Assembly (NCBI GenBank): GCA_013397435.1
Contig: VZRG01001591.1
Coordinates: forward strand, 89,752 to 153,751
Length of the DNA stretch: 64,000 nt
DNA from: Erythrocercus mccallii
Taxonomy: Eukaryota > Chordata > Aves > Passeriformes > Dicruridae
Direction of reading: 5' to 3'
The notes under the pieces: model-generated
What the model saw: the letters and a program-made list of their open reading frames with translations, nothing else
Told to the model about the DNA's origin: nothing
Databases searched by the model: none
Made by a program: the position numbers and the translations under genes
Shown here: piece by piece, positions 39,301 through 51,910 of the stretch
Layout: every line of letters begins with the position of its first letter
Numbering within the stretch: position 1 is the first letter of the stretch

Positions 39301-42084
39301 TGACTATGACAAGTGCCTCGAGGAATGCATCCAACACTATCCCAGATAATGGGAAAGGAGGATTTTTATAGATGTGTTTGTAAACATCTTGGGGAACTGC
39401 TTAAGCAGTACTCTCATGAGGAAGTTCTTTTGCTCATTCCATTATATAGACAGTCTGATTGAAAATGTAAATTCTGAGTTGCATTCATTTCTCCCCTTCT
39501 TCTGCACTTATTGTTTTAAGTTTTGGGTTTTTTCTAGTTAGCCAATTCAAAACCTCTCCAAATAAAAGTTTATATGACATTGTTGCCACAAAGGTTCTTG
39601 CCAAGACAATGAGCAGGGCAGATGCTGGCCAACTTGTTGATTCACTCACTCAGCAAAAAGTTATGTGGATAATTTTGTTTTCCTCTGAGGTGTAGACTCC
39701 CTTTTCCCTCCATCGTTTCTTGGGCCTGCATGAACCACATGTCTAGTACCAGCTGTTGTTATATTTCTGTTAATCTGTTAATGTCTGGAAGTCAAGGAGT
39801 GGTTTATCATTGACTTCAAGAATGCTAAATATTCCTTCTTCTTCTCTAAACTGTTATCTAGTTTTCATCCTTCTGTCTATATTTCCCAATAATCTCTAAC
39901 CATGTTCTGATTCCACTTAGGAAAAAATAATAAATAAAAAGGAATATAAAAAGTTCAAGGGCTGACTGGAAAGAAAATATTTATTTTTCTTTTTAGATGA
40001 GAAAACTAGGTATTGAATTCAGTCAACATTTTTGTGCAGCTTACTGTGTTCAGATTGTTTCAGGTGTTTCATGTGAAAGTGAAAAATGGGAGGGAATGTG
40101 CAATTATTACAAAATAAGGTTTCCCTATAAATAAAGAAGACAATTAATCACTGTCAAATATTCTGCAGCGATACCAAAAATTATTTTCTAACTACTTGTG
40201 GTAGACACTTGAAAGATCTTTCAGGAGATAAAAGTTAACTTAGCTCAACAGAAGGTTGTGCTTCTGATCCTCCCCTTCTAATCCACAGGAACAACTCTAA
40301 ACTATATCATAGATCATATCTCCAAATATGGGCAGCATCTGGGGTGTTGCCAAAATTTTCTGTCTGTAGCAGGATTCATTTCAATTGCCCACAGCAAAAT
40401 GCTTTATTTATTTGCATTTCAATGCAGACTCTTGGAGTTGCTTGACTAAAGGGGACAGATCTTTGCTGCTTCATAACCAGTGGCATTTTGTTCATAGGAA
40501 CTAAGTGGTGACAAAATTACATCACCAAAACGTTTAGCACCTTGTTGCTGTTCTGTATTGTGCTTTTTTATGTTATTGCTTTTTGTAAAAGTCATATTTT
40601 CTAAGTCTGTGTCTCTACAGCCATGTCGGCTATAGGAAGAGGAAAAGAATGTAATTTAGGTTTGGTTTTTTTTGTAGAACTTGCACCACCTTCATTTTTC
40701 ACAAGTGAATATGTTTAAGATTAAGTTCAATTACTAAAGAACCTCTTGAAGCTGACCTTTATGCACAAACCATGTGTTAAAATGACCAAGACTGAGAATT
40801 CTTTTTTTCTGGGATCCATCTGAATTCATCCTGGAATTACTATGGAAAAAACATAACTTGATATGTTAGATTATAAATCACAATTTGTATGTTCAGAGAT
40901 TGATTTCTTACATCATGGTCTACATTCCCTTTGATTTCAGCCACTTTAAAACTCTCCACCTTAATGCAAAGAGCAACAGCTTTCTCTTTCTGTCAAAATG
41001 GTGTAAAGAGCAAAATATCTGGTGGAATTAAACAATGATGTCATTCCAAGGGGAAAACACATATCAGCCATGAAACTTTCTGTTTCTCACTCCACCATGG
41101 AAATATTTGTGTACTCCTGAGAAAATAAATATGTATTTGATGGCAACTTGGACAGAATTAACAGTGCTACAGAAACAAGAGAGAATGAAACATAACACAC
41201 CCTGGGTACACTGAAAATATTTCTCAGCATAAACAATGCTAAGTAATGTACAAATCTCTTTTATTTTAGTAAGAAAAGAAAATCAGAGTTATAAACTCAA
41301 GATGTGTTGCCTGTGATGTATCTGGCTCAATCTGAAAACAACATTGATGAACCAGGCATTCTCATGCTATCCTAGCTAGGACATTTATAATTCTGAATTT
41401 AAAACTCACACTAAACTGCTCAAATATGTCCAAACATGTTGCCTTGTGTTATGAACTTTGACAGCTAGGAGAATGAAAACAGAGCAGGAAAAAAAAAGTG
41501 GGTTGAAAAGCTAAGATCAAGGCCTGAGTCTGGGAAAGATGAATTTGAGTGCTGGCTTCATCCCCATTGTGAAATTTGTGCTACATTTTGGTTTCAAAGC
41601 CCATTTTTACACATCTCTGCCTTTCCCCATTCCTAAGGAAACTGACCATAATTTCTCCTACAGATTTCTTATTACAAAAATTAGTGCACCTAGCAAGGAT
41701 GAAGTTGGACTAGCTGCTTAACAGTCACCTTGGAGCATAGGGATCCCTTCCTTCATCCAGATGAATGACCATACCTCAGTGGTAGCTGATCAGGAATCAG
41801 AGTTCCTAATAGGCAATTTGACCTGAGTTTCTAATGTGAAACACCAGCACAGTCTATCCTTCATGACTACAACCAAATCAGCAGAGTAGAATGTGGCCTT
41901 TTAGTTTTATAAGATCCATGTAGACAGACAGGACTGAATATTTTTTCACTCAGTTTCAAGCCATCTTTCAGACCCAGGTAAAAATTTGAAGTAGACAGCC
42001 TGACACTGTAGCTGAGTACCTAAAAGTAACGCTCATAAATACACAGAAAAGTCAGATCCAGAACCAGACACTGATTCTGTGTGT
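36368..42084. other. Unique AT-rich sequence, no gene recognised
   Basis: The part at 39 to 41.9 kb is notably AT-rich and almost free of open frames over 60 codons. There is no gene, RNA or transposon I can support. Frames of 133 and 145 codons at 36503-36904 and 37278-37715 look random in composition. Confidence 0.55.
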
Positions 42085-42280
42085 CTTGTCACAGAATCAC
42101 AGCTGGGAGGGACACTCATCCTGTCTAGCTTTGCTCAGAGTGGTTTCCACGAGGCCAGGTTGCCAAGGAACCTGTCCTGCTGGATCTTGAGCCATTGAAC
42201 CCAGCATTGAATACCCGTCCTTCACCACTGTGTCTCTGTCCCACAGTGAGCAGTGACCCCGTGGTCTTCGTAGGCTTCCT
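42085..42280 (-). mobile_element. Diverged CR1 LINE 3'-UTR piece
   Basis: The plus strand has 'cacagaatcacagctgggag' at 42091 and then 'gaggccaggttgccaagg' and 'ctggatcttgagcc', which follow the order of an antisense CR1 3' UTR. Divergence is high and there are small gaps. It directly adjoins an internal ORF2 piece with the intervening part of the element missing. Confidence 0.6.
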
Positions 42281-42870
42281 TTGACTGCCAAAATCCTTAT
42301 AGGAAGATACTGTTGTCTCTTGTGTTGTCTGATGGTTTCAGCTCCTGATAAGCCTTGGCTTTCCTGATCCCACTCCTGTTTGCACCTTCTGAGCAGCCTG
42401 TCCCTGCTTCCACCTCTGAGTCCTTCTCTTCCCAAGGAGCTGACCCACTGCCAGTGTTGCTCAGCTGCCTACACCTTGTAGCTGACCATTCTTGTACTCT
42501 AAAGAGGCTGACATGGATGATCAGCTGGCTTCTCCTGGATCCTTTTGATGCCCCAAGGACAGTTTTCCATGAGACTGTGACAAGCATGTTCTCTGCATGG
42601 GGTAAATCTATTCCTCTAAACTCCAGGCTTATTCTGCCTTAGTCACTCCTAAACACCACAGCTTCATGGTCCCTGCCTTCAGCCTTCTATCTTCATGGTG
42701 AGTGTCCGGTCTAACAAAACATCTCCTCTGATCAGTTCATGGCTTGCATGCATCATGAAGCTGCCCCCCATAAGCTCCAGAAATCTCCTGGCTTCCCTGA
42801 AACTTTGCCAGCTGCCTTTGCCATACAGCCACCTGTCTTCCAAATCCATGGCCACATAAGCACACACACA
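42281..42870 (-). mobile_element. CR1 LINE ORF2 remnant (endonuclease end to RT linker)
   Basis: Translated on the minus strand, the 42679-42873 frame contains ARRFLELMGGSF followed by IRGDVLLDRTLT. These correspond to the 'RRFLE...RGxLLDLxLTN' block that follows the endonuclease domain of CR1 ORF2. The next frame (42297-42587) keeps RVQEWS and KAKAYQELK, consistent with the linker before reverse transcriptase. On the DNA, 'cttcatggtccctgcc' (42663) and 'aacatctcctctgatc' (42719) match the antisense CR1 pattern. Frameshifts and stops separate the pieces and no catalytic RT motif is present, so this is a dead fragment. The right boundary is approximate. Confidence 0.72.
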
Positions 42871-42871
42871 C
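42859..42871. repeat. Short (CA)n
   Basis: Six or so CA units pass into an A6 run. It lies at the right edge of the ORF2 remnant. Confidence 0.85.
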
Positions 42872-43054
42872 AAAAAACCCTAATGAGCTTTTGTCTGTCA
42901 GCTGCAAAGCAAGACTGAATTTTGTTACCTTCAAAGGCAAACCTGCATTGACGAATTCTGCTTAATTCAATACAGTGACACACAAAGGATATACATACAA
43001 GGGGTGTGATGATTCTCATCCAGTAGTCCTTTCTGTTCAGTTAAAAGACTGGAG

Positions 43055-43260
43055 AACCACAGAGCCATAGAATAAGCTGAGCTGGAAGGGAGGCAGAAAG
43101 ATCATGGACCCCAATTCCTGGCTCTGCCCAGGACAATCCTGAGAATCACAACATGTCACAAATGCCCAGGATAAGCCTTAACAACTTGATGTAGAAGCTC
43201 TCCATCAACCTCAGCTCACATGCAGAAGCAATTCCTTGAGGGAGCATTCAAAAACTGCCC
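43055..43260 (-). mobile_element. CR1 LINE 3' fragment
   Basis: On the plus strand 'gagccatagaataagctgag' (43061) and 'ctggaagggaggcagaaaga' are followed by 'caattcctggctctgccc' and 'gagaatcacaacatgtcaca'. This is the order of an antisense CR1 3' end of the 'tagaataagctgagttggaa' type. It has a different sequence type from the 28.8-kb copy and so represents another CR1 subfamily. The right boundary fades out after about 43200. Confidence 0.75.
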
Positions 43261-46200
43261 GTTTTCCCCTGATTGCTGCCCACTGCCTGCTTGATTTGGA
43301 GTCTGAGGACCTTCTGCAGAGCTTGGCTGGTGCATAGTGCCCAGGAATAGGAGAGCGTCTCTGTCCTTGACTGTGGACAGACAGACAGATCATGGTCAGA
43401 ACCTCATGATTCAGCTGTGCTGGATCCTGCCAACAGAGCTGAAAACTCCAGATATCATTTTTAGTTGCTTGTGTGGACCAGAAAAAATGTGTAAGAAGGT
43501 GAAGAGAGATCTGCCTCAGGAAAGTTGGGGTTCACTTTTTGCCCTTCTACAGACACTTGCAAAGCCCCAGCCAAGACACTGAGAAAAGTTTAAGCCTCTT
43601 ACTTTGGCAGCAACAAGAGTCTGAGGCCAAAGTAATCATTAGCCATGTGTATATCCTCTATGGGATGATATTCATATGCAACTAGCATTGTGAACTGGAG
43701 AAATATTAAGAAGGATCTGTCAGAGGGACATGGCTGAAGAAAGATTTATAGAACTCATTACAGCCTGCTGCCTAAAGAACGTAAGCTGTATCCTCTGATG
43801 GCAAAAGCCTACTAAATTGCTCAGAGGGTTTAATAAAAAACCTTCTATCAGGATGAATGAATTCACTTTGCTGCAGAGATGCTTTGTGGACTTGTCACCC
43901 AAAGACCTGTCAAATACTCCTTCATATGCTCCAAAAAGTTTCCTCCTTTTTTCTCACCACAGCAGGAGGTTTCTTCTCCATTTCTTCTCTCCCAAATACT
44001 CCAAACCCTTAGTGCTGGGCTCTAGCTATGAACTTAGGTCTGAAGCTAAAAGAAGCTGGTTTGTCTATCTGAGTGTAGCCAGTCATGCAGAACAGGATAC
44101 TGTTCCTGTCCAGGCTGCTAAAAGGCTTTGCTGTTGCACAGAAACCACCATGATTCAGGATGAAACAGGGCAACATTTAAACCTGTGTTGCAAGAAGCAC
44201 ATGACAGAAGTAAACAGCAAAGGGTGTCTGACTTGTCACAGCTCTGTTACTTTGCAGAAGGAAATAATGCCCAGCAGAAGATTTCATAGTGCAGTTCAAT
44301 AGCCAAGAGCTGTGTTCCAGCCCCAGAGGGGGACTGTTATAGCCCTCCAGATCCACAAATTCAGGCACAAATGCTCACTTTCGGAGAAGGTGCAACATGC
44401 AGGAGGATGCTGAATACAAGGACATGACACCTTCCACGTGCTTGTCTCACTTGCTCTGTGGAGAGTCCGTTACTCAGGAAAGATTTTGGGCTTTTGGACC
44501 ATCTGCCTTTTCTAAAATCTCAGAGGGATTGTATAATGTAGACAGAGGACTAACTTAGTCCCTTGGTAATGGGATTGTAGCATGAAGATGAAAAACACAG
44601 CTGTCAGAGACATTGTGATATGTCTATGGCTCCCACTGGTGCATGGCCAAAGCCTTTCAATGACTCATGGCCTTCCTCTTCCTGTTCTGACCAGGTCAGA
44701 AGGTGAATCACCAAAATGATGGGAGGGGAAAAAAATTAAATCATTGCTCATCCACTGGTTTGGCTGCTGGTTTTTGAGAGGCAGTGGGTTAGGTTGTGGA
44801 GGTCCGGGAGTGAAGATCATGGTTGATTTCAAGTTCTGGAGACTGAAACAAAAAATGCTAGGGATTTCTGCAGAGAAAAAAACACTTCCTTGGGAGATTT
44901 AAACCTCAAGGCTGCAGTGCTTATACAAGCCTGGCATGGAATCCTGCCTCAGTGTGGCTCTGCTGCTGATGGCACTGTTTATACTGGGAGATCAAACTGG
45001 AGAGTCCAAGCCAAGATGAAAATGGCAGAACATAACAGAAACAACGGACAGCTCAGCCACACGCCACTTCTGATCCTTCACTTGTTCCCATCATTGCTGC
45101 CATACCAAGTGTGCCTTCTTAGTCAACCAAGCCTTGGAAAAATGTCAGGGGCAGAGCCTTTAGAGGAGAAGAGCAGAAGGGCAAGAGTTAATGTTTGACA
45201 GTGCCTGAAGGCAGTCTGGTTATGCTGTTATCCCAGCACACAACAGGAGGAAAAGAGAAGAGGGAAAACTGCCAAAGTTGTATCATGGACAAAGCAAAAG
45301 CTGGCTCCTCTACCAGGTTTGAAAGAACCCTGAATAACAGAGCTAATAGATGATCTCTGGTTGTTCTTCACCCATATGAAAATCCCTTTCCCTTTCTTGT
45401 CTGTCAGTCCCTCCCCCATTCTCTGCTTCTTTCAGAGCTGGTGAGTCAGTTTGCTCTTCACAGAAGGTTTAGTTCTTCGGCAGACAGTGCCACTCAGGCA
45501 AGAGCATCATCTCATCAGCCTGTTTGCCTTTCTTCCCCTGTCATCTGTTGTTTGTTTTCCATTCATACACAGAGATTTCAGCCCCTTGGCAGACCATTTG
45601 CATGTTCTGTAAGAGGTGACGGTGATGCAAATATCAGGAAGTTCATTCTGTCTAATTGTGCAACACGTTTTTCACCTCTGGGTAATTTACTTTGTATATA
45701 GTTCTTCTCAATTCAGACTTTGGCCCAGAAATAAACTCAGAGGGAAAATCTAAGTTTAAGAGCTGTGCCTGTGAATGGCTGGGGCAGAAGAAAGGGCTGA
45801 GCTGGTCTGGTTCTTTCTTTGCCACCAGCCCATTACAGCATTTTGGACAAACCCCTCTGTCCCCAAGAGGTGGTGGAGAAGAAGTGTTTGTACAGCTGCA
45901 TGTACAGTGAAGAGCTGTTATCTGCTTTCATCAGGAGAGCACTTGTTCCACAGTGCAAGAGATTTTCTTGCCTCTTGGTGAAGGATTCCCTCTCAGGGTG
46001 CTACTGCAGGAGGCAGACAAACCCACATCAGCACCTTTGTAGACTTTGAGTATCCATCAGAAAGGACAGTGGTAATTTCCAGAAAGAATTTAGAGATATC
46101 CTTACCTAATCATTACAGGTAAAGTTCACAGCTGAAGCTGATGATACTGCTGGAGCCTTTATGGAAAAAAATAGCACAGCTCCAGTGCTCTAGTGAAAGC

Positions 46201-46944
46201 TGAGCAAACAGGAAAAATACAGCAGTCATCTGAATGGACATGTAAATCCCTATGATATATTCAAATCCCAGTTATTGTTAATTACATTTATTAGTGGTAT
46301 ATTAGCCTTTATTAAACCATCTTTAAATGAGATTACAATGTGCAGTATGGCTGAACTAAATGGGGAAAATGCAGTTTTGGCCTGGAATACCCACTAGCAG
46401 AGAACTCTGTAAGTCATCAAACAAAATAATTCTTAAAACTCTGTGTCACGTCACTGAAATCATAGAAGCCCACAGTGAGTGGTCTACAAACCAACTCGTG
46501 AAAGATCTTCACTGAAGAAATCTACAATCAAGTTGCAAATTTGGTAAATTTACTGCTGATCATGTCAAGCAACACTGGAAATGAGGATGAAGATACGTAA
46601 GCAGATTGAAAGATAAAATTCTCTACACCAGTCTGAAAACCAAATGAGTGCTTATCAATTACTCAAAAGGTTTTGGTGACAGAGCAGGAAAAAATTATCA
46701 CATTGGGGAAAAAAGTAACAAACCTTGTGCTAAAGGTCTGGTAAACTAATGCCTTAAAATTAATTTACAGTGTAATTTTCAGTTCTCATTGATTATCTTC
46801 CATTTCTACTTAACTACATGAGGACCCACAGTTACCAATACCTGAATTTAAGGACCTGCCTTCCTTTAGGAAGAGTTCCATCAGTCCCATTGCTACAGTG
46901 GGAACTAAATCTTCTTCACCATAAACTTGGCCCATCCTTCAATG
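43261..46944. other. Unique sequence, no gene recognised
   Basis: The 161-codon frame at 43817-44302 (plus) is the longest here, resembles no known protein and is within chance expectation. The most distinctive motif is a facing pair of octamers at 45596-45603 and 45625-45632. There is no transposon I can support. Confidence 0.55.
45596..45632. promoter_or_regulatory. Paired inverted octamer (ATTTGCAT/ATGCAAAT) site
   Basis: A perfect ATTTGCAT (45596-45603) faces a perfect ATGCAAAT (45625-45632) with 21 bp between them. Octamers are binding sites for POU-domain factors. Two consensus copies this close are uncommon, but no nearby gene can be named as a target. Function is inferred only. Confidence 0.25.
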
Positions 46945-47050
46945 CAAAACAAAACCAACCCAAAAAAAAAAAACAAAAAAAACCAAGAAAAAAAAAAAAA
47001 ACCCCAAAAATTCAAAACAGACAAATAAAAACAAACAAACAACAAAAAAG
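46945..47050. repeat. A-rich low-complexity tract
   Basis: About 105 bp are almost all A and C, with A12, A8 and A14 runs separated by CC or CAA units and ending in CAAACAAACAACAAAAAA. The lysine-rich frame across it is a by-product. It may be a decayed poly(A) tail, but no source sequence is recognised upstream. Confidence 0.92.
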
Positions 47051-49305
47051 CCCCTCAAGGTATAAAATGAGGAACTGCCATGACCTACAAAGCAATGAAT
47101 GGCCTTAAGATCATCCATCTTAACCCAAGAAAAATTTTTCTGTAGGACAGCATGAAATACAATTTTATCTAAACCAAATGAATATGCCAAGATTTTCAGT
47201 AATGTGAGCCAGAAGAATTTTTGCATAGACTGATTATTAAACTCACTTTTCAGCTTCTTGAGCACATATTGACTTTGACTGCTATAGAGTACCACCCTGA
47301 TGATAATAACAATTTATATGGAATTTTTGCCAAAAATGTAATGCAAACATCTTAAAAATACTTCCATAGATCCAGCAAAGTGATATGCAAGCCATGAGCA
47401 AGGGTCACATTGCATCATCCTCCAGGACACGGCACCTCTGTGATGATGGAGGGCAACAGTTTGAACAATACACACTAACATTACCCAACAGTTCAGAAAA
47501 GGAAGTGAAAATTTAATGATTGCATCTAACTGAAACTGCAGAAGAATTTCAAGCAACAGAATTCAATTACTCAGGCTGGAATTTAATCAGATGCTAAATA
47601 AAATATGCTACCTGCTACACCAGTATTCCAAATCCAAGCTGACTTAAAATATAAAATATCAAGGATAATCTCACAAATTTACTGGGAACAATGACTTTGT
47701 TTTCTTTTTTTTTTTCTTCTTTTTTTTTATTTTCTATTAAGCTTACACTTCCCCAGAAAGATATGTACAACAGAAATGTTTGAGGAGTCAGGAAAATTTT
47801 GTTCATTGATACCAAGGCCTTTCTGATAATGGGTGGAGCTGAGAAGGCTGCCTGGCTGATGGGGGACATAGATGAACAAATTCTGCCAGGGAATGGAGTT
47901 TTTATGACATGAAATAACACAGTCATGAGTGTCTGCTATACGTGAACCAATAAACTCTCCCTGGCTGAATATTCAACCCTTGACAACCTCTGGCTATTCC
48001 TGAGAGAGAACTTTAGTGCTAAAAGTGCAAGCATGACATTTTTGTGGAAGAGAGCTCCTCCAGACTGAGAAAATGCAGTCCACAATCTGGAGAAGGAGTG
48101 TCTATTAAATTGTTGTTCAACTCACCTTTTTTTTTCTGGAAAATCTTGACAAGAGGTTCTTAAGTCATTCAGGTGCAAAATAAGCAAGGTGGGTTCATCT
48201 GAGGCAGCTCATCCACAACAGTCAAAGGTCAGGTAAGACATTCCTGTACAGGCTGTACTCAGAGTCAGATATGAGAGCTGAGGACTCAGACTTCACAGGG
48301 GCTAAGAGGATAAATTGCTCCTATTTTTTAAAAACCTGAGCCTGCATCTTCTGCAGAAGTTTAAGGAGGCGGTTGCTTGTGGTCACTGATCAAGACCATA
48401 CAGCCCAACACTGGGGCGGAAAGGGAGTCAAGGTAAAATAGAAACTAGGGGTATCTTGCACAGGCATTAACATGCAGTACATATAAACTGCAGAAATATT
48501 TTCCATTTATATGAGGAATTTCTTTGAAAATTTTAACAACGGTTGCTCTCAAAGTATTTATTGAAATATTATGGCCAAGGACACTTCCTTATCACATCAC
48601 GAGTGACCTCCCATAATAACACAGTGTTTGCCTTTACCTTGCTATAACTGACTGGTAACCACTCCTTTGCATTATTATAAGCTGCTGCAGCCACTGCTTT
48701 GTCCTTCAGTCACCTGTTGTGACTGGCTGGCTGCAACTGTTTGCAGGTCTGCAGACAAGCAGCAAATGAGAAAATACCAATGACTGAGCACCATATCTAG
48801 CTCCAGAGGAGAGGGCTCACCCAGCCCCACGTGCTGTCAAGCTATGGTCAGTCAGTTATCTGCTCACAGCAGCAGGTTGTGCAACAGGCACGGCTGTTCT
48901 GGCAGATGTGCCTCTCAGAAACCAAGTCATAAGTTTCATTTCCATTGCCCAAAGTGAGGAGCCTTTCTCCTTTTTGACTGATTTCTCTTTCCTCCTCTGT
49001 CCTGGGGTTATCCCTTCTGAAGTCCAGAGAGTGATGATGAGTTGATCTGCTGCCCCTCCAGAGGCCAGGCTGGCTGCCCACGGTCAGGAGGGTGAAGGGG
49101 ACATTGGCACATGTAACCCTGCAGGCTTTCCTGGCCAGCCACCTTTCTCCAAGGGGATGCAGGAGATCCAAGGACAGCAGGGCTATTGCTTATCTACCTC
49201 ACCCTTTCTGCTACAACTAAAGTGTTCTTCCAACAGGGCAATGCCAAAGTAGGACTTGAAAAACAGAGCTCCATCCTCCCTTCTCCTTCACTCCTTCCCC
49301 AGCCT
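47051..49305. other. Unique sequence, no gene recognised
   Basis: It contains a T-rich tract (next entry). At 47949-47954 an AATAAA is followed by 'ctctccctggctgaatattc', which has the look of an LTR R/U5 region, but no flanking duplication or TG...CA ends could be placed. The rest is ordinary. Confidence 0.5.
47699..47736. repeat. T-rich tract
   Basis: T-rich run broken by single C or A residues. Confidence 0.9.
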
Positions 49306-49683
49306 TCGAGGAACAACTGAGGAAGCTGGGTTTGTTTAGCCTGGAGAAAAGAAGACTCAGAAGTGACCTTATCACTCCCTACAACTTCCTGTTGTAGTCA
49401 GGTGAGGGTTGATCTCTTTCTCCAGGCAGCAACTGATATAATGACAGGACACAGTCTTGAACTGCACCAAGGGAAATATAGGTTGGATGTTAGGAAAAGG
49501 TTTTTTACTGAAAGGGTGATAAAGTACTGGAATGCCTGAGGAGCTGGTGGAGTCACCATCCCTGGATGTATTTAATAAAAGGCTGGAGTGGCACTTGGTG
49601 CCATAGTCTAATTGAGGTGTTAGGGCTGGGTTGGACTCGCTGATCTTAAAAGTCTCTTCAACCCAGTGATTCTGTGATTCTCT
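49306..49683 (+). mobile_element. CR1 LINE 3' end, about 380 bp
   Basis: A sense-strand CR1 3' end. In order: 'gaggaagctgggtttgttta' (49319), 'gcctggagaaaagaagactc' (49339), 'gaccttatcactccctacaa' (49364), 'taggttggatgttaggaaaa' (49479), 'gtcaccatccctggatgta' (49552), 'gggttggactcgctgatctt' (49628), then the tail 'gtgattctgtgattctctg'. The 5' truncation is near 49306. It is the best preserved CR1 here and the only long one on the plus strand. The ORF2 C-terminus is presumably encoded in its left part, but the frame is broken. Confidence 0.93.
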
Positions 49684-51669
49684 GCACCCCTGTGGTGGCC
49701 CTGGGGATGTGCTGGGTGCCTCTGCCACTAGGCCTGGCTTGGGGCTGCAGCACTTCTGCTGCAGCTAGATCTGCTCAGAAGCAGATATTTGGGAGGTTCC
49801 TGACTGGATGATGTGGATGAGCAGGTTCCTCTGTGAGAGATGGTGTTATAGAATCTATCTATTTGGTTTGGTTTTGGTTCATCAGCTGGGGGCATTTGTT
49901 TGGAGCCAAGACAACCCAAGCACGAGTTATGTTAGGGTGAAATCCATCACCCCCACCAGCCTCACCTTGAGGCACTTGTTGTCTTTGGGAGGAACAGCTC
50001 TGGTGTTTTCTTGGCCCCTCAGCATCCTGCAGTGTTTACAGACTGTCCTCTGGCCATTGAGCAGCTTCTTCTTTCCTTGGCATTGTGAAATCTGCTCCTT
50101 GCCACAGGGAATAGTCAATGCTGGAAGGGGAGCTACAGTATGGAGCTGCCAGTTCTTGCAGCCTTTTATCACAAGCTTCATTATTTCTGATATTTTGCTT
50201 AAAGCTCCAGTTCCTGTCAGCTAGCAGTTACAAAACAATATCAGAGGGTTTTTGGTTGGGTTGTTGTTTTGTTGTTTTGGTTTTTTATTTCAATATGAAA
50301 TTATTTTTTCTCTCAGAGTTGCAGAGAAAAGCCTGAAAACATGGCCCAGGGCTCCAGAACCAGACAAACAAATAGAACTTCATATTTATATTGTATTTGC
50401 ATGTCATTTTTAAGACAGCTTCAAGCTCAGCATTTCAAGCACCACAGAGTTTTCATCTGTGGTGCTGTGGCTGGGAAGCGCAAAAGTCAAGTCTTCAATA
50501 AGATTATAGCCCTAATGGTTTCTCAAGGTCATATTCTGCATGACCCAAACATACTTATTAACTTGTCCTGCTTAGAAAAAAGCTTTTTTTTTTTTTTTTT
50601 TTTTTTTTCCCAAAACCATGCTTGAAGAAAAGCATGTGGCTGTGAGCAGGTCACTGTCCCTGGCTCACTGGTGACCTCAGAAAAGTTCTGTGAAGACTGT
50701 GGTCCACACGGGGGAAGCCCATCCTCAGTTTCACAAACAGAACTGTCAGTTTCTAGAAGTGAGTCCTACCCATGCTCTGGTTTCCACCATGCTAATCCCA
50801 CAAGTAGTTTGACCATAATTTGTCTTTGGACCACAAATCTGGCTTTACTCCCTGCAGGTGTACCTGTCCATGCCCTCATATGTTGCCATGTCACAGCAGC
50901 TGCTCTAAAAAGTCCCATTTCCAAAGCAGCAATGCTGTGTGGAAATTTGAGGGAGACAGAAGAGGTAACACCACATTTGTGCTACTGTCGCAGGCACAGA
51001 GAGTCCAGTCCGTGCTGGATATAGTTATAAAGCCAGTGCTTGACAAAATCTAAGGGTACAAATATTCAATGGAAATGAGCAGGTGTGCTTTCCAGCCTTC
51101 AGGACAATTGGCATCATTTAATCACACCCACATTACTGGCTTCTCTTCAGATCCAGGTTGTCCAATGGTTGAGCTCTGTGGCCTGCATGAAGCCCAGAAA
51201 TAGTTCAGAGCTCATCATCTTGGGGCAGGGACAGCCATCACAGCTTCACAGCATGGGTATCCTGTGTGATGCCTGTGATTCTTCCCTTTGCTCCCATAAA
51301 TGTAGCCTGGAAAATAATCACACTGCCATGACCAGGGCATGCAGGTCCCTGCAGCCATATGCACCTCAGGGCACTTTATGTTCAGCTGATTTTCATGGGG
51401 TAGGTACATTTTTAGTTCTGATCCACTTATGTGCCCACGGATCTATTGGGAAACTCTTCTTCCACATCCCTTCCTCAGGTTTCTTTCAGGAGAAACCTAG
51501 GACAAAACCATAGTGCCTTTCAGGGGACACAGGGGACACTCCTGCAGTGTGGACAGGGTACCCACTCCAGAGAAGGCAGGACAGCAAGCTTTCCTGAAGA
51601 AATTAAGAGAGAGAGTGAATAACCTGTTCTCCATGTCTGTAGCAGGCTGTCTAAGAATCCATGGTTTAA
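49684..51669. other. Unique sequence, no gene recognised
   Basis: A 138-codon frame (49808-50224) and a 142-codon frame (51085-51513) are hydrophobic and random-looking, with no family resemblance. A TG-rich patch lies at about 50247-50290 and a T25 tract at 50584-50608. Confidence 0.55.
50584..50608. repeat. T25 homopolymer
   Basis: Twenty-five consecutive T, the longest homopolymer in the window. No retrocopy is recognised on its right side, where the body of a minus-strand copy would be. Confidence 0.97.
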
Positions 51670-51742
51670 ATATTAAATTTATGGATTGGACTGGATGTCC
51701 TCAGAGGTCTTTTTCAGCCTAGTTAAAGGTGTGATTCTGTAA
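51670..51742 (+). mobile_element. CR1 LINE 3' terminal scrap
   Basis: 'atggattggactggatgtcc' followed by 'tcagaggtc' and 'ggtgtgattctgtaa' is the last 70 or so bases of a sense CR1 with its ATTCTGT tail. It is very short and strongly 5'-truncated. Confidence 0.7.
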
Positions 51743-51794
51743 TTTTAGTGAGGAAGAAGCCTTAAAAGATCTTTCAGTGGTGAGAGTACTCTCT

Positions 51795-51910
51795 TAATGC
51801 AGAAGATCTTTAGGAATATCCACCCATGGCAGGCATTAAGATCAGGTCCGACAAACATCTGCAAGAATGGCGTAGAGAGCTAATCCTGCCGCATCAACAC
51901 TTTGATAATG
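51795..51910 (+). mobile_element. Old CR1-like internal scrap
   Basis: 'ccgacaaacatctgcaagaa' followed by 'tggcgtagagagctaatcct' and 'gccgcatcaac' resembles the stretch just upstream of the 3' tail in older CR1 subfamilies shared by birds and reptiles ('acatctgtcaggaatg...taatcctgcatcag'). The terminal block is missing. The match is short, so confidence is limited. Confidence 0.45.

Noticed and set aside
43817..44302. 161-codon plus-strand frame
   Set aside because: No family resemblance, no promoter or splice context, and length within chance expectation.
46818..47295. Lysine-rich plus-strand frame and phenylalanine-rich minus-strand frame
   Set aside because: Both are generated by the A-rich tract at 46945-47050.
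47949..48000. AATAAA plus 'ctctccctggctgaatattc' as the 3' part of a second LTR
   Set aside because: No matching ends, duplication or upstream promoter could be located. Left as a note only.
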